Shown one piece after another: positions 51,143-59,942 of a DNA stretch of 64,000 nucleotides (within the stretch, counting starts at the first letter, position 1; each line of letters starts with the position of its first letter). The stretch is taken from the NCBI RefSeq assembly GCF_017676385.1, contig NZ_JAFFZN010000008.1, positions 154,210-218,209 of the forward strand. Direction: 5' to 3'. The notes beneath the pieces are model-generated. The model was not told the origin of the DNA. It ran no database searches and saw only the letters and a program-made list of their open reading frames with translations. Source of the DNA: Streptomyces spirodelae (GTDB lineage: Bacteria; Actinomycetota; Actinomycetes; Streptomycetales; Streptomycetaceae). The position numbers were made by a program, and so were the translations under genes.

Positions 51143-52042
51143 ATGCAGCTCCAGCAGCTCCGCTACTTCGCCGCGGTCGCCGACACCCGCCACTTCACCC
51201 GGGCAGCGCAGCGCGAGCACGTCGCACAGCCCTCCCTCTCCCAGCAGATCCGCTCCCTGGAGCGGGAGCTGGGCGCCGAGCTCTTCCACCGCGCACGCGG
51301 CCACATCTCGCTCACCGACGCGGGTGAGGCCCTGCTGCCGCTGGCCCGCCGCATCCTGGCCGACACCGAGACGGCACGCCGAGAGGTGCAGGAGGTGGCA
51401 CAGCTGCGGCGCGGGCGGGTACGGCTGGGAGCCACCCCGAGCCTGTGCGCCAGCCTCGTCCCGGACGTCCTGCGCGCCTTCCACGAGCGGTACCCGGGTG
51501 TGGAACTTGTCGTGCACGAGGACGGCTCCCAGGACCTGGTGCGGGTACTGGCGGCGGGCGAGCTCGACCTGGCCCTGATCATCACCCCGCTCGCAGCGCA
51601 GGGCCCGGTGCTGGCCACGGCCGAGCTGCTGAGCGAGGAGCTGGTCGTCGTCTCCGCGCCGGACGCCCCGGCCCCGGTGCGCCGCTCCGGCTCCCGCTCC
51701 CGTATCCACGTGGAGGACCTGCGGGACCGCCCGCTGGCGATGTTCCGGCGCGGGTACGACCTGCGGGAGCTGACCGTAGCCGCGTGCCGCGAGGCGGGCT
51801 TCGAGCCCGTCTTCGGCGTGGAGGGCGGCGAGATGGACGCCGTCCTCGGCTTCGTCCGCGCGGGCCTCGGGCTGGCCGTCGTCCCCCGGATGGTCGCGGA
51901 CCGCTCCGGCCTGCGGGTCACCCGCTTCGCGGCGCCGGGACTCCACCGCACCATTTCGGTGGCCCACCGCGGCGATGTTTCTCCGACCCGCGCGGCACGG
52001 GAGCTGCAGCTCATTCTGTCGGAGCGCCTTTCTGCCGAGTAG
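51143..52042 (+). CDS. LysR-family transcriptional regulator
   Basis: A 299-residue LysR regulator. The winged helix-turn-helix is MQLQQLRYFAAVADTRHFTRAA..VAQPSLSQQIRSLERELG (about 1-45), followed by a linker helix and the effector-binding domain from about 90 (RVRLGATPSLCASLVPDVLRAF). ATG 51143 is 6 nt after TATGCT, so the transcript is probably leaderless. The divergent gene is sdhC, the usual geometry for a LysR target. The inducer is unknown. Confidence 0.92.
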   Translation: MQLQQLRYFAAVADTRHFTRAAQREHVAQPSLSQQIRSLERELGAELFHRARGHISLTDAGEALLPLARRILADTETARREVQEVAQLRRGRVRLGATPSLCASLVPDVLRAFHERYPGVELVVHEDGSQDLVRVLAAGELDLALIITPLAAQGPVLATAELLSEELVVVSAPDAPAPVRRSGSRSRIHVEDLRDRPLAMFRRGYDLRELTVAACREAGFEPVFGVEGGEMDAVLGFVRAGLGLAVVPRMVADRSGLRVTRFAAPGLHRTISVAHRGDVSPTRAARELQLILSERLSAE

Positions 52043-52065
52043 GGGCTGCCCCGGTTGGTTGCTTG

Positions 52066-52123
52066 CGGGCCGCGGGCGCTTTGTGGCTGGTCGCGCAGTT
52101 CCCCGCGCCCCTGACGGGGCGCG
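52066..52123. terminator. Dispersed repeat copy 2, hairpin terminator between LysR and serine hydrolase genes
   Basis: Contains TTTGTGGCTGGTCGCGCAG followed by TTCCCCGCGCCCC. The hairpin arms CGCGCCCC (52104-52111) and GGGGCGCG (52116-52123) with loop TGAC lie between two convergent genes. Confidence 0.75.
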
Positions 52124-52129
52124 TCCCCC

Positions 52130-53356
52130 TCACCGAGTTGCCGTCGCGGCGTCAGCGATCCGCTGGGCCATCGGCGACGGGTCGGCGCCCAGCTGTACGG
52201 GGGTGAGCGCCCAGACCAGGCGGCGTTGCTGGTCGCGGGTGGCGAACATGCCGGAGGCGTAGCCGTACTGCTCGCCGGTCTTGCCCCACAGGGTGACGCC
52301 GTTGACCGTGGCCGTCTGGAGCCCGGTGCTGTAGCGCGCGGGGCTGCCATCCAGCATCCGTACGTGCTTGGGCGGCAGGGTGAACATCTTCCGCAGCTGC
52401 CGCTGCGGCAGCAGCGAGCCGGAGAACAGCGCCGACAGGAAGCGGTGCATGTCGCCGGTGCTGGTGACGATCTCGCCGTCCGCGTGCGCGACGGACATGT
52501 CGAACTCGGTGATGTCCGCGAGCGTGCCGTCGCTCAGCTCCAGACAGCCGTGCATGTGCGGGCCCCGGATGCGGCGAGGGTTGCCTTCGGCCGACGGGAT
52601 CGAGGTGTGGCCCAGCCGCAGCGGACGCAGGATGCGCTCCCGTAGCTCGATGCCGTACGGCTGCCCCGTCACCTGCTCGATGACCAGCGCCGCCAGTACG
52701 TAGTTGATGCCGCGGTACTCCTGCCTGGTGCCCGGGCGGAACTTCAGCTCGCCGCCGGTGACCGTCGCCACGAGCTGCTGCGGGGTCCACCGGTCGAACC
52801 GGTGCCGCAGTACCGCCTCCGGGGTGCTCATCTCCGGCAGTCCGACGTGGTCGGGCAGCCCGCTGGTGTGGTCGAGGAGCTGCGCCACGGTGATCGCGCC
52901 GAAGCGCTCCGGGAGCAGGGCGGGGAGGTAGTGCCGTACGGGGGACTCCAGGCGCAGCCGCCCCTCGTCGGCGAGCTGGAGGGCTGCCGTGGCCACGAAC
53001 GCCTTGGTGACGCTGCCCGCGCGGATCTTGTCGTTGAGCCCGACGGGCCGCCCCGTCGCCGGGTCCGCCACCCCCGAGGTGCCGTACCAGCGGCCGGCCG
53101 ATCCGCTGACCCTGAGCTGGGCGCCGGACGAGCGGGGGTGGTCCAGATCGTCGATGGCGGCGCGCAGCGCTCCGGCGTCGGGCGGGGGCAGCGTGGTGCG
53201 CCCGCCCTCACCCTTGCTGTCGGCGGCGGCGACCGGCACCGGGGTGCCGAGGGTGGCGACCGCCGCGCCGGAGGCCACTCCGGCGAGGAGGACCCGGCGG
53301 GAAGGGCGGCGTCGGGAGACGGAGGTCCGGATGCGGGGGAGCGGCGAAGGAGTCAT
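52130..53356 (-). CDS. Exported serine hydrolase (beta-lactamase/DD-peptidase family)
   Basis: A 408-residue class C-like serine hydrolase, such as a D-alanyl-D-alanine carboxypeptidase. It has a Tat-like signal (SRRRPSRRVLLAGVASGAAVA, cleavage after about AAA45). The nucleophile motif SVTK is near residue 106 (AGSVTKAFVATAALQL), Tyr in EYRGINYVLAALVIE near 215 serves as YxN-like second motif, and KTG is present in LWGKTGEQYG near 365. A true beta-lactamase function cannot be told from a peptidase. ATG 53356 has AAGGTGGAAG before it. Confidence 0.87.
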   Translation of the reverse strand: MTPSPLPRIRTSVSRRRPSRRVLLAGVASGAAVATLGTPVPVAAADSKGEGGRTTLPPPDAGALRAAIDDLDHPRSSGAQLRVSGSAGRWYGTSGVADPATGRPVGLNDKIRAGSVTKAFVATAALQLADEGRLRLESPVRHYLPALLPERFGAITVAQLLDHTSGLPDHVGLPEMSTPEAVLRHRFDRWTPQQLVATVTGGELKFRPGTRQEYRGINYVLAALVIEQVTGQPYGIELRERILRPLRLGHTSIPSAEGNPRRIRGPHMHGCLELSDGTLADITEFDMSVAHADGEIVTSTGDMHRFLSALFSGSLLPQRQLRKMFTLPPKHVRMLDGSPARYSTGLQTATVNGVTLWGKTGEQYGYASGMFATRDQQRRLVWALTPVQLGADPSPMAQRIADAATATR

Positions 53357-53504
53357 GCTTCCACCTTCGCGGCCGGGCGCCCCGGCTCCATCCGGGAACA
53401 CCCTGACCCGTCCCTGTACCCGTCGCCGGGCACCCTGCGGGGTGGACTCGGGGGCGCAGGTGGGGGCGCACGCCATCTGCGTACCCGGCATGGGCCCCAC
53501 GGGC

Positions 53505-53873
53505 TCACTCGGATGGTTCGCCGGTGCTGGGGCGATCCGCGAGCTTGAGCCAGGCGACGCCGGCGATGATGACGGCGAGCCATCCGGCCTTGGCCGGGGT
53601 GAGGGTTTCATCGAAGAACGCGGGGCCCAGCAGTGCGGCTCCGGCGGCGCCGATGCCCGCCCATACGGCGTAGCCGATGCCGACATCGATGCTGCGCAGA
53701 GCCAGGCTGAGGGTCCAGAGCGTGAGCAGGAAGAACACGACGGCCACGATCGACCATGACCAGACGGTGAAACCGTGACTGCCCCCGACGGAGAGGGCAT
53801 ACCCGATCTCGAAGACTCCGGCGAGGAGCAGGGTGAGCCAGGCGATGCGGGAGAAGCGCGGCTGTGCCGACAT
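53505..53873 (-). CDS. SMR-family multidrug efflux protein (second of a pair)
   Basis: A 122-residue small multidrug resistance protein with four helices. The essential membrane Glu is in LLAGVFEIGYALSVGG (about residue 22), with SLALRSIDVGIGYAVWAGIGAAGAAL and LAVIIAGVAWLKL (helices 3 and 4). SMR pairs in tandem usually act as heterodimers with opposite orientation. It lies 61 nt after the other SMR gene and is the last of its cluster. Confidence 0.9.
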   Translation of the reverse strand: MSAQPRFSRIAWLTLLLAGVFEIGYALSVGGSHGFTVWSWSIVAVVFFLLTLWTLSLALRSIDVGIGYAVWAGIGAAGAALLGPAFFDETLTPAKAGWLAVIIAGVAWLKLADRPSTGEPSE

Positions 53874-53934
53874 GAGGCTTCCTTCTGTAGGTGACTTCTG
53901 TGGGTGCGTGGATGTGCCGGGGAGGGGAGGAGGG

Positions 53935-54255
53935 TCACGCGGTGCCGGTGAGCTGGAGACCGACGACTCCGCCGATGACGAGAACGATGCCGATGGCTTT
54001 GCGCCAGGTGAGGCGCTCTCCGAAGAGCAGCGCGCCGAGCACGGCGATACCGACCCCGGCGAGCGAGGTCCACAGCGCATAGCCGACGCCGACGTCGAAG
54101 GTGAGAAGCGCTCGGCTGAGGAAGTAGGTGCCCAGGCCGCCGGTGACGAGCGTCGCGAGGGTCCAGCCACGGTGGGCGAAGCCTTGGGCCTTGCCCGCGC
54201 TGATCGCGACAGCGATCTCGAAGACGGTGGCGATGGCGAGGTCGAGCCAGTGCAT
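53935..54255 (-). CDS. SMR-family multidrug efflux protein (first of a pair)
   Basis: A 106-residue SMR protein. The Glu is in DLAIATVFEIAVAISAG (residue 13), then helices LATLVTGGLGTYFLSRALL, VGVGYALWTSLAGVGIAVLGALLF and AIGIVLVIGGVVGLQL. It starts 12 nt after the 57-residue small protein, within an apparent operon under a MerR regulator. I looked for a guanidine (ykkC) riboswitch before it and found none. Confidence 0.9.
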   Translation of the reverse strand: MHWLDLAIATVFEIAVAISAGKAQGFAHRGWTLATLVTGGLGTYFLSRALLTFDVGVGYALWTSLAGVGIAVLGALLFGERLTWRKAIGIVLVIGGVVGLQLTGTA

Positions 54256-54267
54256 GAGGGAGTCCCT

Positions 54268-54441
54268 TCAGGAGTCCTTTGAAAGGGCGGAGGACGCGGG
54301 GTCCGGCGAGGGGAGGCCGCGCAAGCGCAGGTAGATGGCGAACGGATCGAGCCGGCCGGGCACCGCTCGGTGCTCGACATGGCGGCGGGAATGGGCCACG
54401 GCGTCGGCGAGGAGCCCGGTGAGAGTGTCGCCGCCGGTCAT
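54268..54441 (-). CDS. Small protein between oxidoreductase and SMR genes, 57 residues
   Basis: The ATG at 54441 overlaps the stop of the upstream oxidoreductase gene (ATGA), and the TGA at 54268-54270 lies 12 nt before the SMR start, so it is inside the operon. The product starts MTGGDTLTGLLADAVAHSRRH, continues VEHRAVPGRLDPFAIYLRLRGLP and ends in a polar SPDPASSALSKDS. It has no membrane segment and no Cys. I know of no family for it. Translational coupling on both sides and coding-type third positions are the evidence. Confidence 0.65.
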   Translation of the reverse strand: MTGGDTLTGLLADAVAHSRRHVEHRAVPGRLDPFAIYLRLRGLPSPDPASSALSKDS

Positions 54442-55040
54442 GACGCGTCCGCGGCGGCGTCTGCGTCGAGGGCGCGTGCGATCACGCCTTCGGTGGCCAC
54501 CCCCTGGATGCGTCGGCGCCCGATGACGAGGGTGGGCACGACCGTGATCCCCATGGCGGCGGACTCGTCCAGCGCCAGCCGGTGCCGTCGGGCGTAGGCG
54601 TCGTCGTCCAGCGCATGGAGGTAGCCGACGCGGTCCAGACCGACATCGGTGGCGAGGTCGGCCAGCGTATCCCTGTCGCCGATGTCGCGGTTCTCCTGGA
54701 AGAAGGCCGTCATCACCCGCCGGTGATAGGCGTGTGCCGCACCGCGCGCGGCGGCGTACTGAGCCCCTTGGAAGGCCAGGGCGGTGTACGGCTGCGGTGA
54801 GATGCTCGGCAGGTTCATCGGCACCTGGTGGCGCCGCGCCATCGGGTGGACAGCCCGGGTCCAGATGTCGGGCAGATACGGGTCCTCGGGCCGCAGTGTC
54901 GGCGTCGGGTGGGGCCGGAGCTCATGCGCGTGATGGACGACTTCGACATCGGCCCGGTCGGCGATGGCGCGCTCGATGAGTTCGTCGGCGATCAGGCAGA
55001 ACGGGCACACATAGTCCGACCACACATGGATCTGCTTCAT
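54438..55040 (-). CDS. DsbA/FrnE-like oxidoreductase
   Basis: A 200-residue cytoplasmic thioredoxin-fold protein of the FrnE/DSBA group. The redox motif CPFC (about 12-15) is in IHVWSDYVCPFCLIADELIERA, the helical insertion carries FFQENRDIGDRDTLADLA, and the cis-Pro is in ITVVPTLVIGRRRIQG. There is no signal peptide. ATG 55040 with GAGGAGG 6 nt before it is clearly better than the open frame further up. It heads the set dsbA-like/57-aa/SMR/SMR and faces a MerR gene. A role in oxidative or electrophile stress is plausible, not shown. Confidence 0.88.
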   Translation of the reverse strand: MKQIHVWSDYVCPFCLIADELIERAIADRADVEVVHHAHELRPHPTPTLRPEDPYLPDIWTRAVHPMARRHQVPMNLPSISPQPYTALAFQGAQYAAARGAAHAYHRRVMTAFFQENRDIGDRDTLADLATDVGLDRVGYLHALDDDAYARRHRLALDESAAMGITVVPTLVIGRRRIQGVATEGVIARALDADAAADAS

Positions 55041-55085
55041 GGAGACCTCCTCATGAGGCCGCACACGGTTCGGTGCGGCCACATG

Positions 55086-55117
55086 AGGGTCGGACTTCAC
55101 ACCGGTGTCAGGTGCAA
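55086..55117 (-). promoter_or_regulatory. MerR-type promoter/operator
   Basis: Reading leftward, TTGCAC (complement of 55112-55117) and GACCCT (complement of 55086-55091) form a promoter with a 20-bp spacer, longer than the usual 17-18, as in MerR-activated promoters. The perfect palindrome ACACCGGTGT (55099-55108) lies between them. It is placed to drive the oxidoreductase/SMR operon. Confidence 0.65.
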
Positions 55118-55154
55118 GACTGGGTGCGAAGCCGGGTCATGGGCAGGAGGCATG

Positions 55155-55517
55155 GTGCGTATCGGAGAACTCGCGCAGGCCACCGGTGTCAGCGCTCGGT
55201 CCTTGCGCTACTACGAAGAGCAAGGTCTCATCCGTTCCAACCGCACGGTGGGAGGATGGCGGGACTTCGACGCGTCGATGACCGAGCGCGTCGTGCTGAT
55301 CCAGCATCTGCTGGCCGCGGGCCTGTGCAGCGCCACTATCGGTGAACTGCTGCCCTGCCTGGAGGCGCCCCCTGAAGAGCGCACCGGGGTCATGGAGGCG
55401 CTCCTGGCCCAGGAGGTGCGACGGCTCGAGGCCAAGCGACGCGACATCGACCGCGAGCTCGAGGTATTGCAGACGCTGAGGCGAGACGTCGGCGAGCGAA
55501 CGGCGGGGGAGCCGTAG
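55155..55517 (+). CDS. MerR-family transcriptional regulator
   Basis: A 120-residue MerR regulator: RIGELAQATGVSARSLRYYEEQGLIRSNRTVGGWRDF is the winged helix-turn-helix (about 2-39, shown in part), followed by a dimerisation helix (EVRRLEAKRRDIDRELEVLQTL). No effector domain follows, so the ligand site must be small or built from the helix region; there are two Cys (GLCSA, LPCLE) that could sense thiol stress or metal. GTG 55155 is preferred because AGGAGG is 4 nt before; ATG 55152 leaves only 1 nt. Confidence 0.88.
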   Translation: MRIGELAQATGVSARSLRYYEEQGLIRSNRTVGGWRDFDASMTERVVLIQHLLAAGLCSATIGELLPCLEAPPEERTGVMEALLAQEVRRLEAKRRDIDRELEVLQTLRRDVGERTAGEP

Positions 55518-55644
55518 CTCCCCCGCGTGTCCGGCTGGGAACCTCCTGCCCCGCCCCTGGGCTGGTGCCCGGCACGGGTGCTGGGCTTGCCCACCCTGCT
55601 CCCGCAGCCCGCAACCAACAGCCAGGGGCACCCCTCCCCGGCCC

Positions 55645-56277
55645 CTACTGGCCCAGGTTCGCCTGGGTCAAACGGGCGAGGGCGTCCTTGTCGCCGTCCA
55701 GCTCGACATCCGCGTGCTCCTGCCGGCCGGAGGCGAACAGCAGGAGCTCCGAGGGGGCCCCGACGGCGGTGACGACGGGCGTGCCCCGATTGGCGACGGC
55801 CGTCTGCCCGTTGGGCCGTCGCAGCACCAGGCCGACCGGCGACTTGCGCCCGTACATCCGGGCCGCCGTCTCCAGGCGGCGCCACAGCGCGTCCTCGAAG
55901 ACGGGATCGAGCTGACGGGGCGACCAGTCGGGCTGCGCGCGGCGCACGTCCTCGGCGTGGATGAAGAACTCGACCGTGTTGGCCGCCTCGTCCACCTGCT
56001 TGAGCGCGAAGGGGGAGATCCGCGGCGGTCCGGTGCGGATGAGCTGGATGAGTTCGTCGTACGGCTTGGCGGCGAACTCGCTCTGCACCCGCTCGAGTCG
56101 GGGCGCGAGCTGCTTGATCAGCAGTCCGCCCGCCGCGTCGCCGCGGCGCTCCCGTACGACGGTGTGCGCGGCCAGGTCCCGGGTCTTCCAGCCCTCGCAC
56201 AGGGTGGGCGCATCCGGGCCGTGCGTTTCCAAGAGATCGGCGAGCAAGAGGCGTTCACGCTTGGCATGGGTCGACAT
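55645..56277 (-). CDS. TIGR03085-type protein (maleylpyruvate isomerase/DinB-like)
   Basis: A 210-residue protein of an actinobacterial family with the DinB-like four-helix N-terminal domain: [40 protein letters not shown] (in part) with His in DLAAH, and a second metal-binding region [13 protein letters not shown]. DinB relatives use such His for metal and mycothiol. The exact activity is unknown. ATG 56277 is 7 nt after TACGCT (leaderless spacing). It is divergent from hisI. Confidence 0.82.
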   Translation of the reverse strand: MSTHAKRERLLLADLLETHGPDAPTLCEGWKTRDLAAHTVVRERRGDAAGGLLIKQLAPRLERVQSEFAAKPYDELIQLIRTGPPRISPFALKQVDEAANTVEFFIHAEDVRRAQPDWSPRQLDPVFEDALWRRLETAARMYGRKSPVGLVLRRPNGQTAVANRGTPVVTAVGAPSELLLFASGRQEHADVELDGDKDALARLTQANLGQ

Positions 56278-56365
56278 GACTGCAAGCGTACGGCGGGTAG
56301 CAGAGCTGTGGGTGCCCGTGCGTGTGCGAGGTGTGTCGGCGCGGGCGTGGGGGACAATGGGACGC

Positions 56366-56725
56366 ATGTCCCAGGAGATCGCTCTCGACCCCGCCGTCGC
56401 CGCCCGACTCAAGCGCAACGCGGACGGGCTGGTGCCCGCCATCGCCCAGCAGTACGACACCAAAGAGGTGCTGATGCTGGGGTGGATGGACGACGAGGCG
56501 CTGCGCCGCACCCTCACCTCGGGGCGGGCCACCTACTGGAGCCGCAGCCGGGGCGAGTACTGGGTCAAGGGTGACACCTCGGGGCATGTGCAGCGGGTCA
56601 AGTCCGTGGCGCTCGACTGCGACGCCGACACGGTGCTGGTGCAGGTCGACCAAGTCGGCGCGGCCTGTCACACGGGCAGGCGGACCTGCTTCGACGCGGA
56701 CGTGCTGCTGCCGTCGGACCAGTAG
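56366..56725 (+). CDS. hisI: Phosphoribosyl-AMP cyclohydrolase
   Basis: HisI opens the adenine ring of PR-AMP. The 119-residue monofunctional enzyme has [36 protein letters not shown], the metal-binding [13 protein letters not shown], and the zinc Cys in [13 protein letters not shown] 56366 is 7 nt after GACAAT, with no ribosome-binding site, so it is likely leaderless. The phosphoribosyl-ATP pyrophosphohydrolase half (HisE) is not fused. trpE starts 11 nt on. Confidence 0.95.
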   Translation: MSQEIALDPAVAARLKRNADGLVPAIAQQYDTKEVLMLGWMDDEALRRTLTSGRATYWSRSRGEYWVKGDTSGHVQRVKSVALDCDADTVLVQVDQVGAACHTGRRTCFDADVLLPSDQ

Positions 56726-56736
56726 GGTGAGGGCCC

Positions 56737-58257
56737 ATGACGGCCCCTGACCTCGCAACCTTCCGGACGCTCGCCAAGGACCGGCGGGTCATCCCGGTGA
56801 CCCGCCGCCTGCTGGCGGACGGCGACACCCCCATCGCCCTGTACCGCAAGCTGGCCGCGGAACGCCCGGGGACCTTTCTGCTGGAGTCGGCGGAGAACGG
56901 CCGCACCTGGTCGCGCTACTCCTTCATCGGCGTACGCAGCGACGCCGCGCTCACCGTGGGCAGCGACGGCCAGGCGCGCTGGCGGGGCACCCCGCCCGTC
57001 GGCGTACCCACCGAGGGCGACCCGCTCGCCGCGCTCCGCGAGACGGTGGCGGCCCTGCACACCCCCCGCGACCTGCACCAGAGCGGAGACCTGCCGCCGT
57101 TCACCGGCGGAATGGTCGGCTACCTCGGGTACGACATCGTCCAGCGTCTGGAGAAGGTCGGCCACCATCCGGACACGGTGGACGACCTCGCGCTGCCCGA
57201 GCTGACGATGCTGCTCACCTCCGACCTGGCCGTCCTGGACCACCGTGACGGCACGGTGCTGCTGATCGCCAACGCGATCAACCACAACGACCTGGACACC
57301 GGTGTGGACGAGGCGCACGCGGACGCCGTACGGCGGCTGGACGCGATGGCCGCCGACCTGGCTCAGCCGGCGCCTCTCGAGCCGGTGGCGCTGCCGCCGT
57401 CCGAACTCCCCGACTTCGAGGCCAGGTCGGGCGGTGCCACCTACCGGGGCTGGGTCGAGGACATCAAGGAGCGCATCCGCGGCGGCGAGGCGTTCCAGGT
57501 GGTGCCCTCGCAGCGGTTCGAGGCCCGCTGCGAGGCGAGCGCGCTGGACGTCTACCGGGTGCTGCGGGCCACCAACCCGAGCCCGTACATGTACCTGCTG
57601 CGCCTCGACGGCTTCGACATCGTCGGCTCCAGCCCCGAGGCGCTGGTCAAGGTGGAGGACGGCCGCGCGATGATGCACCCCATCGCCGGCACCCGGGCGC
57701 GCGGGGCGACCCCGGGCGAGGACACCGCGCTGGCCGAGGAACTGCTGGCCGACCCGAAGGAACGTGCCGAGCACCTGATGCTGGTCGACCTGGGCCGCAA
57801 CGACCTGGGACGGGTCTGCGAGCCCGGCAGCGTCGAGGTGGTCGACTTCATGTCCGTCGAGCGCTACAGCCACGTGATGCACATCGTCTCCACCGTCACC
57901 GGGCAACTGGCCGAGGGGCGTACGGCGTTCGACGCGCTGACGGCCTGCTTCCCGGCCGGCACCCTCTCCGGGGCGCCCAAGCCGCGTGCGCTGCAGATCA
58001 TCGAGGAGCTGGAGCCGACCAGGCGCGGCGTCTACGGGGGCTGTGTCGGATATCTCGACTTCGCGGGCGACTCCGACACCGCCATCGCCATCCGGACCGC
58101 GCTGCTGCGCGACGGGACCGCGTACGTCCAGGCAGGTGCCGGTGTGGTCGCCGACTCCGACCCCGAGGCCGAGGACACCGAGTGCGCCAACAAGGCAGCC
58201 GCGGTGCTCAGGGCGGTCCGGACCGCCGAGCGGCTCGGGGGTAGCGTGGAGGGGTGA
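56737..58257 (+). CDS. trpE: Anthranilate synthase component I
   Basis: TrpE converts chorismate to anthranilate with ammonia from TrpG, not encoded here. The 506-residue chorismate-binding enzyme has the feedback-site LLES ([18 protein letters not shown], about 47-64), NPSPYMYLL, the [15 protein letters not shown] region, [11 protein letters not shown], and [19 protein letters not shown] (about 408-426). A TAGGGT box overlapping the hisI stop stands 8 nt before the ATG, so a leaderless transcript of its own is possible. There is no room for a leader peptide before the start. Confidence 0.96.
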   Translation: MTAPDLATFRTLAKDRRVIPVTRRLLADGDTPIALYRKLAAERPGTFLLESAENGRTWSRYSFIGVRSDAALTVGSDGQARWRGTPPVGVPTEGDPLAALRETVAALHTPRDLHQSGDLPPFTGGMVGYLGYDIVQRLEKVGHHPDTVDDLALPELTMLLTSDLAVLDHRDGTVLLIANAINHNDLDTGVDEAHADAVRRLDAMAADLAQPAPLEPVALPPSELPDFEARSGGATYRGWVEDIKERIRGGEAFQVVPSQRFEARCEASALDVYRVLRATNPSPYMYLLRLDGFDIVGSSPEALVKVEDGRAMMHPIAGTRARGATPGEDTALAEELLADPKERAEHLMLVDLGRNDLGRVCEPGSVEVVDFMSVERYSHVMHIVSTVTGQLAEGRTAFDALTACFPAGTLSGAPKPRALQIIEELEPTRRGVYGGCVGYLDFAGDSDTAIAIRTALLRDGTAYVQAGAGVVADSDPEAEDTECANKAAAVLRAVRTAERLGGSVEG

Positions 58258-58886
58258 CTTCTACAACCCCCGCACGCGCCGGACGTGCCGCGCTGGCGGT
58301 CGCACTGCTGAGCGGCGCGGTGGGCGCGGCCCTCGCGCTGGTCTCCGCAGGGCAGACATGGAGCGAGTCGACGGCCAGGTTCGCCCAGGGCGAGGTGCCC
58401 GTCAGCGCCGAGGGCGGCGACGTCACCGGCCTGCCCAGCGCGCTGGCGCTGGTCGGTCTCGCCGCGCTCGTCGCCGTCTTCGCCGTGCGGCGCAACGGGC
58501 GCCGCGTCGTCGCGGGACTGCTGGCCCTGTGCGGTGCGGCGGTGCTGGCCTCGGCGCTGGTCGGGGCCGAGGACACCGATGCGCTGGCCGCCGAGGCCGC
58601 CAGGACCAGTGGTCTCTCGGACAGTGGGCTCGGTGACGCGGTCACCGTCACGGCCTGGCCGTATGTGTCGGCAGCGGGCGGTGTGCTGCTCCTGGTTGCC
58701 GGGTTGCTGGCGTTGCGGTACGGCAGTGGGTGGCCGTCGATGTCCGGGAGTGCCCGTTATGAGCGCACACCGTTGCGGCAGCGTGCCTCGCGCGCTTCGC
58801 GCGTGCCGCGCGTTGATCCGGATCGCCCTGAGGACCTGTGGAAGGCGCTGGACCGGGGTGAGGACCCCACGCACGGCACCGCCTGA
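58254..58886 (+). CDS. Trp-operon-associated membrane protein (TIGR02234)
   Basis: A 210-residue membrane protein of the TIGR02234/Trp_oprn_chp family that accompanies trp genes in actinobacteria; function unknown. Four hydrophobic segments are seen ([77 protein letters not shown]), then a basic tail ending in [19 protein letters not shown], a typical family end. GTG 58254 overlaps the trpE stop. Confidence 0.88.
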   Translation: MTSTTPARAGRAALAVALLSGAVGAALALVSAGQTWSESTARFAQGEVPVSAEGGDVTGLPSALALVGLAALVAVFAVRRNGRRVVAGLLALCGAAVLASALVGAEDTDALAAEAARTSGLSDSGLGDAVTVTAWPYVSAAGGVLLLVAGLLALRYGSGWPSMSGSARYERTPLRQRASRASRVPRVDPDRPEDLWKALDRGEDPTHGTA

Positions 58887-58964
58887 GGCGTTCGCCTTTC
58901 CGGGTAGGGGGGTGCCCCTGGCTGTTGTTCGCGGGTGCGGCTGCGTTTGTGGCTGGGCGCGCCA

Positions 58965-58990
58965 GTTCGCCGCGCCCCTCCGGGCGCGGC
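58965..58990 (+). terminator. Dispersed repeat copy 3 with hairpin
   Basis: Arms GCCGCGCCC (58969-58977) and GGGCGCGGC (58982-58990) with a 4-nt loop. The flanking TTTGTGGCTGGGCGCGCCAG is a diverged form of the repeat at 52066-52123. It lies between the Trp-associated membrane gene and the HGxxPAAW gene. Confidence 0.65.
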
Positions 58991-59088
58991 ACGGGGACCC
59001 CCGCGGGAGCATGTGCGGTGCGAAGAGAGACAATAGGCGGCGAACGGGCCGGGTGGCCCCACCACATGTTGTGACTCAAGGAGCATTC

Positions 59089-59364
59089 ATGGCGCACAGC
59101 CACGGACACACCCCGGCCGCCTGGACCGGCTCGATCATCGCCTTCGTCGGTTTCTGCGTCGCCTCCGCTTTCACGGTGATGGCGCAGCCCGCCGGTGTGA
59201 TCGCGGGGCTGGTCATCATCGGAGCGGGCGCTGTGATCGGCGGCATCATGCGGGCCGCGGGGCTCGGCCAGTCGAAGTCCTCCGGCCTGACAGCCGAGCA
59301 GGCGCGGGCCCACAAGCTGGCGCACCAGCAGGCGCACCAGACCCGGACCGAGGCACACTCCTGA
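59089..59364 (+). CDS. HGxxPAAW-family small membrane protein
   Basis: A 91-residue protein with the family name-giving motif HGHTPAAW (residues 5-12), two helices (TGSIIAFVGFCVASAFTVMA, AGVIAGLVIIGAGAVIGGIM) and a His/Gln-rich tail (AHKLAHQQAHQTRTEAHS). It is found near trp genes in Streptomyces; function unknown. ATG 59089 follows CAAGGAGCATTC, a clear ribosome-binding site. DUF2752 follows after 23 nt. Confidence 0.85.
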   Translation: MAHSHGHTPAAWTGSIIAFVGFCVASAFTVMAQPAGVIAGLVIIGAGAVIGGIMRAAGLGQSKSSGLTAEQARAHKLAHQQAHQTRTEAHS

Positions 59365-59387
59365 GCGACCGGCAGCACGCCGCGACA

Positions 59388-59807
59388 GTGCGGCACCGCC
59401 TCACCCGAGCGGTGCCGCGTCTGGCCGCGCCCCTCGGCACCCTGGCCGCGGCGGGCGCGGCCTTCGCCTATGTGGCCGCCGTCGACCCCAATCAGCCCGG
59501 TCACTACCCGGCCTGCCCCTTCCTGACCGTCACCGGTCTGTACTGCCCCGGCTGCGGCGGGCTGCGCAGCGCACACGCCCTGGCACATGGCGATCCGGTC
59601 GCCGCGCTGGGTGCGAACCTGCTCGCCGTCCTGCTCTTCACCGGCTTCGCGCTGGGCTGGCTCCACTGGGTCACCCGCCTGGCGCGGGGCCGTGCCTACT
59701 CCTTCCCGGTACGGCTGCGGGCCTGGCACTGGTCGGCCGCCGGGGCGCTGCTGGTGGTCTTCTCGGTTGTCCGGAATACGCCCCTCGGCACGGGGCTGGC
59801 CCCCTGA
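59388..59807 (+). CDS. DUF2752 membrane protein
   Basis: A 139-residue protein with the DUF2752 core YPACPFLTVTGLYCPGCGGLRSAHALAHGD (in parts, about 43-72) in which CPGCGG is invariant. Three membrane helices are present. The cysteine-rich loop between helices suggests metal or redox chemistry at the membrane surface, unproven. GTG 59388 is the only start in the gap. Confidence 0.85.
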   Translation: MRHRLTRAVPRLAAPLGTLAAAGAAFAYVAAVDPNQPGHYPACPFLTVTGLYCPGCGGLRSAHALAHGDPVAALGANLLAVLLFTGFALGWLHWVTRLARGRAYSFPVRLRAWHWSAAGALLVVFSVVRNTPLGTGLAP

Positions 59808-59942
59808 CCGGACCCGTCCGGACGGCCACCAGGGCGGTGATTTGTCCGCTATATGGGACCGTATGCAACCGGATGCGGGACCTCCGCGCCGTGGCGGATA
59901 CCATCGCAGTGCCCCACCCCAAGCCAGCAAGGAGGCCGCTCG

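Noticed and set aside
54256..54440. Possible guanidine (ykkC) riboswitch before the SMR genes
   Set aside because: The interval encodes the coupled 57-residue protein and shows none of the ykkC conserved motifs.
59820..59942. Possible trp attenuator peptide before trpC
   Set aside because: The upstream frame has a single Trp codon and no terminator hairpin pair.
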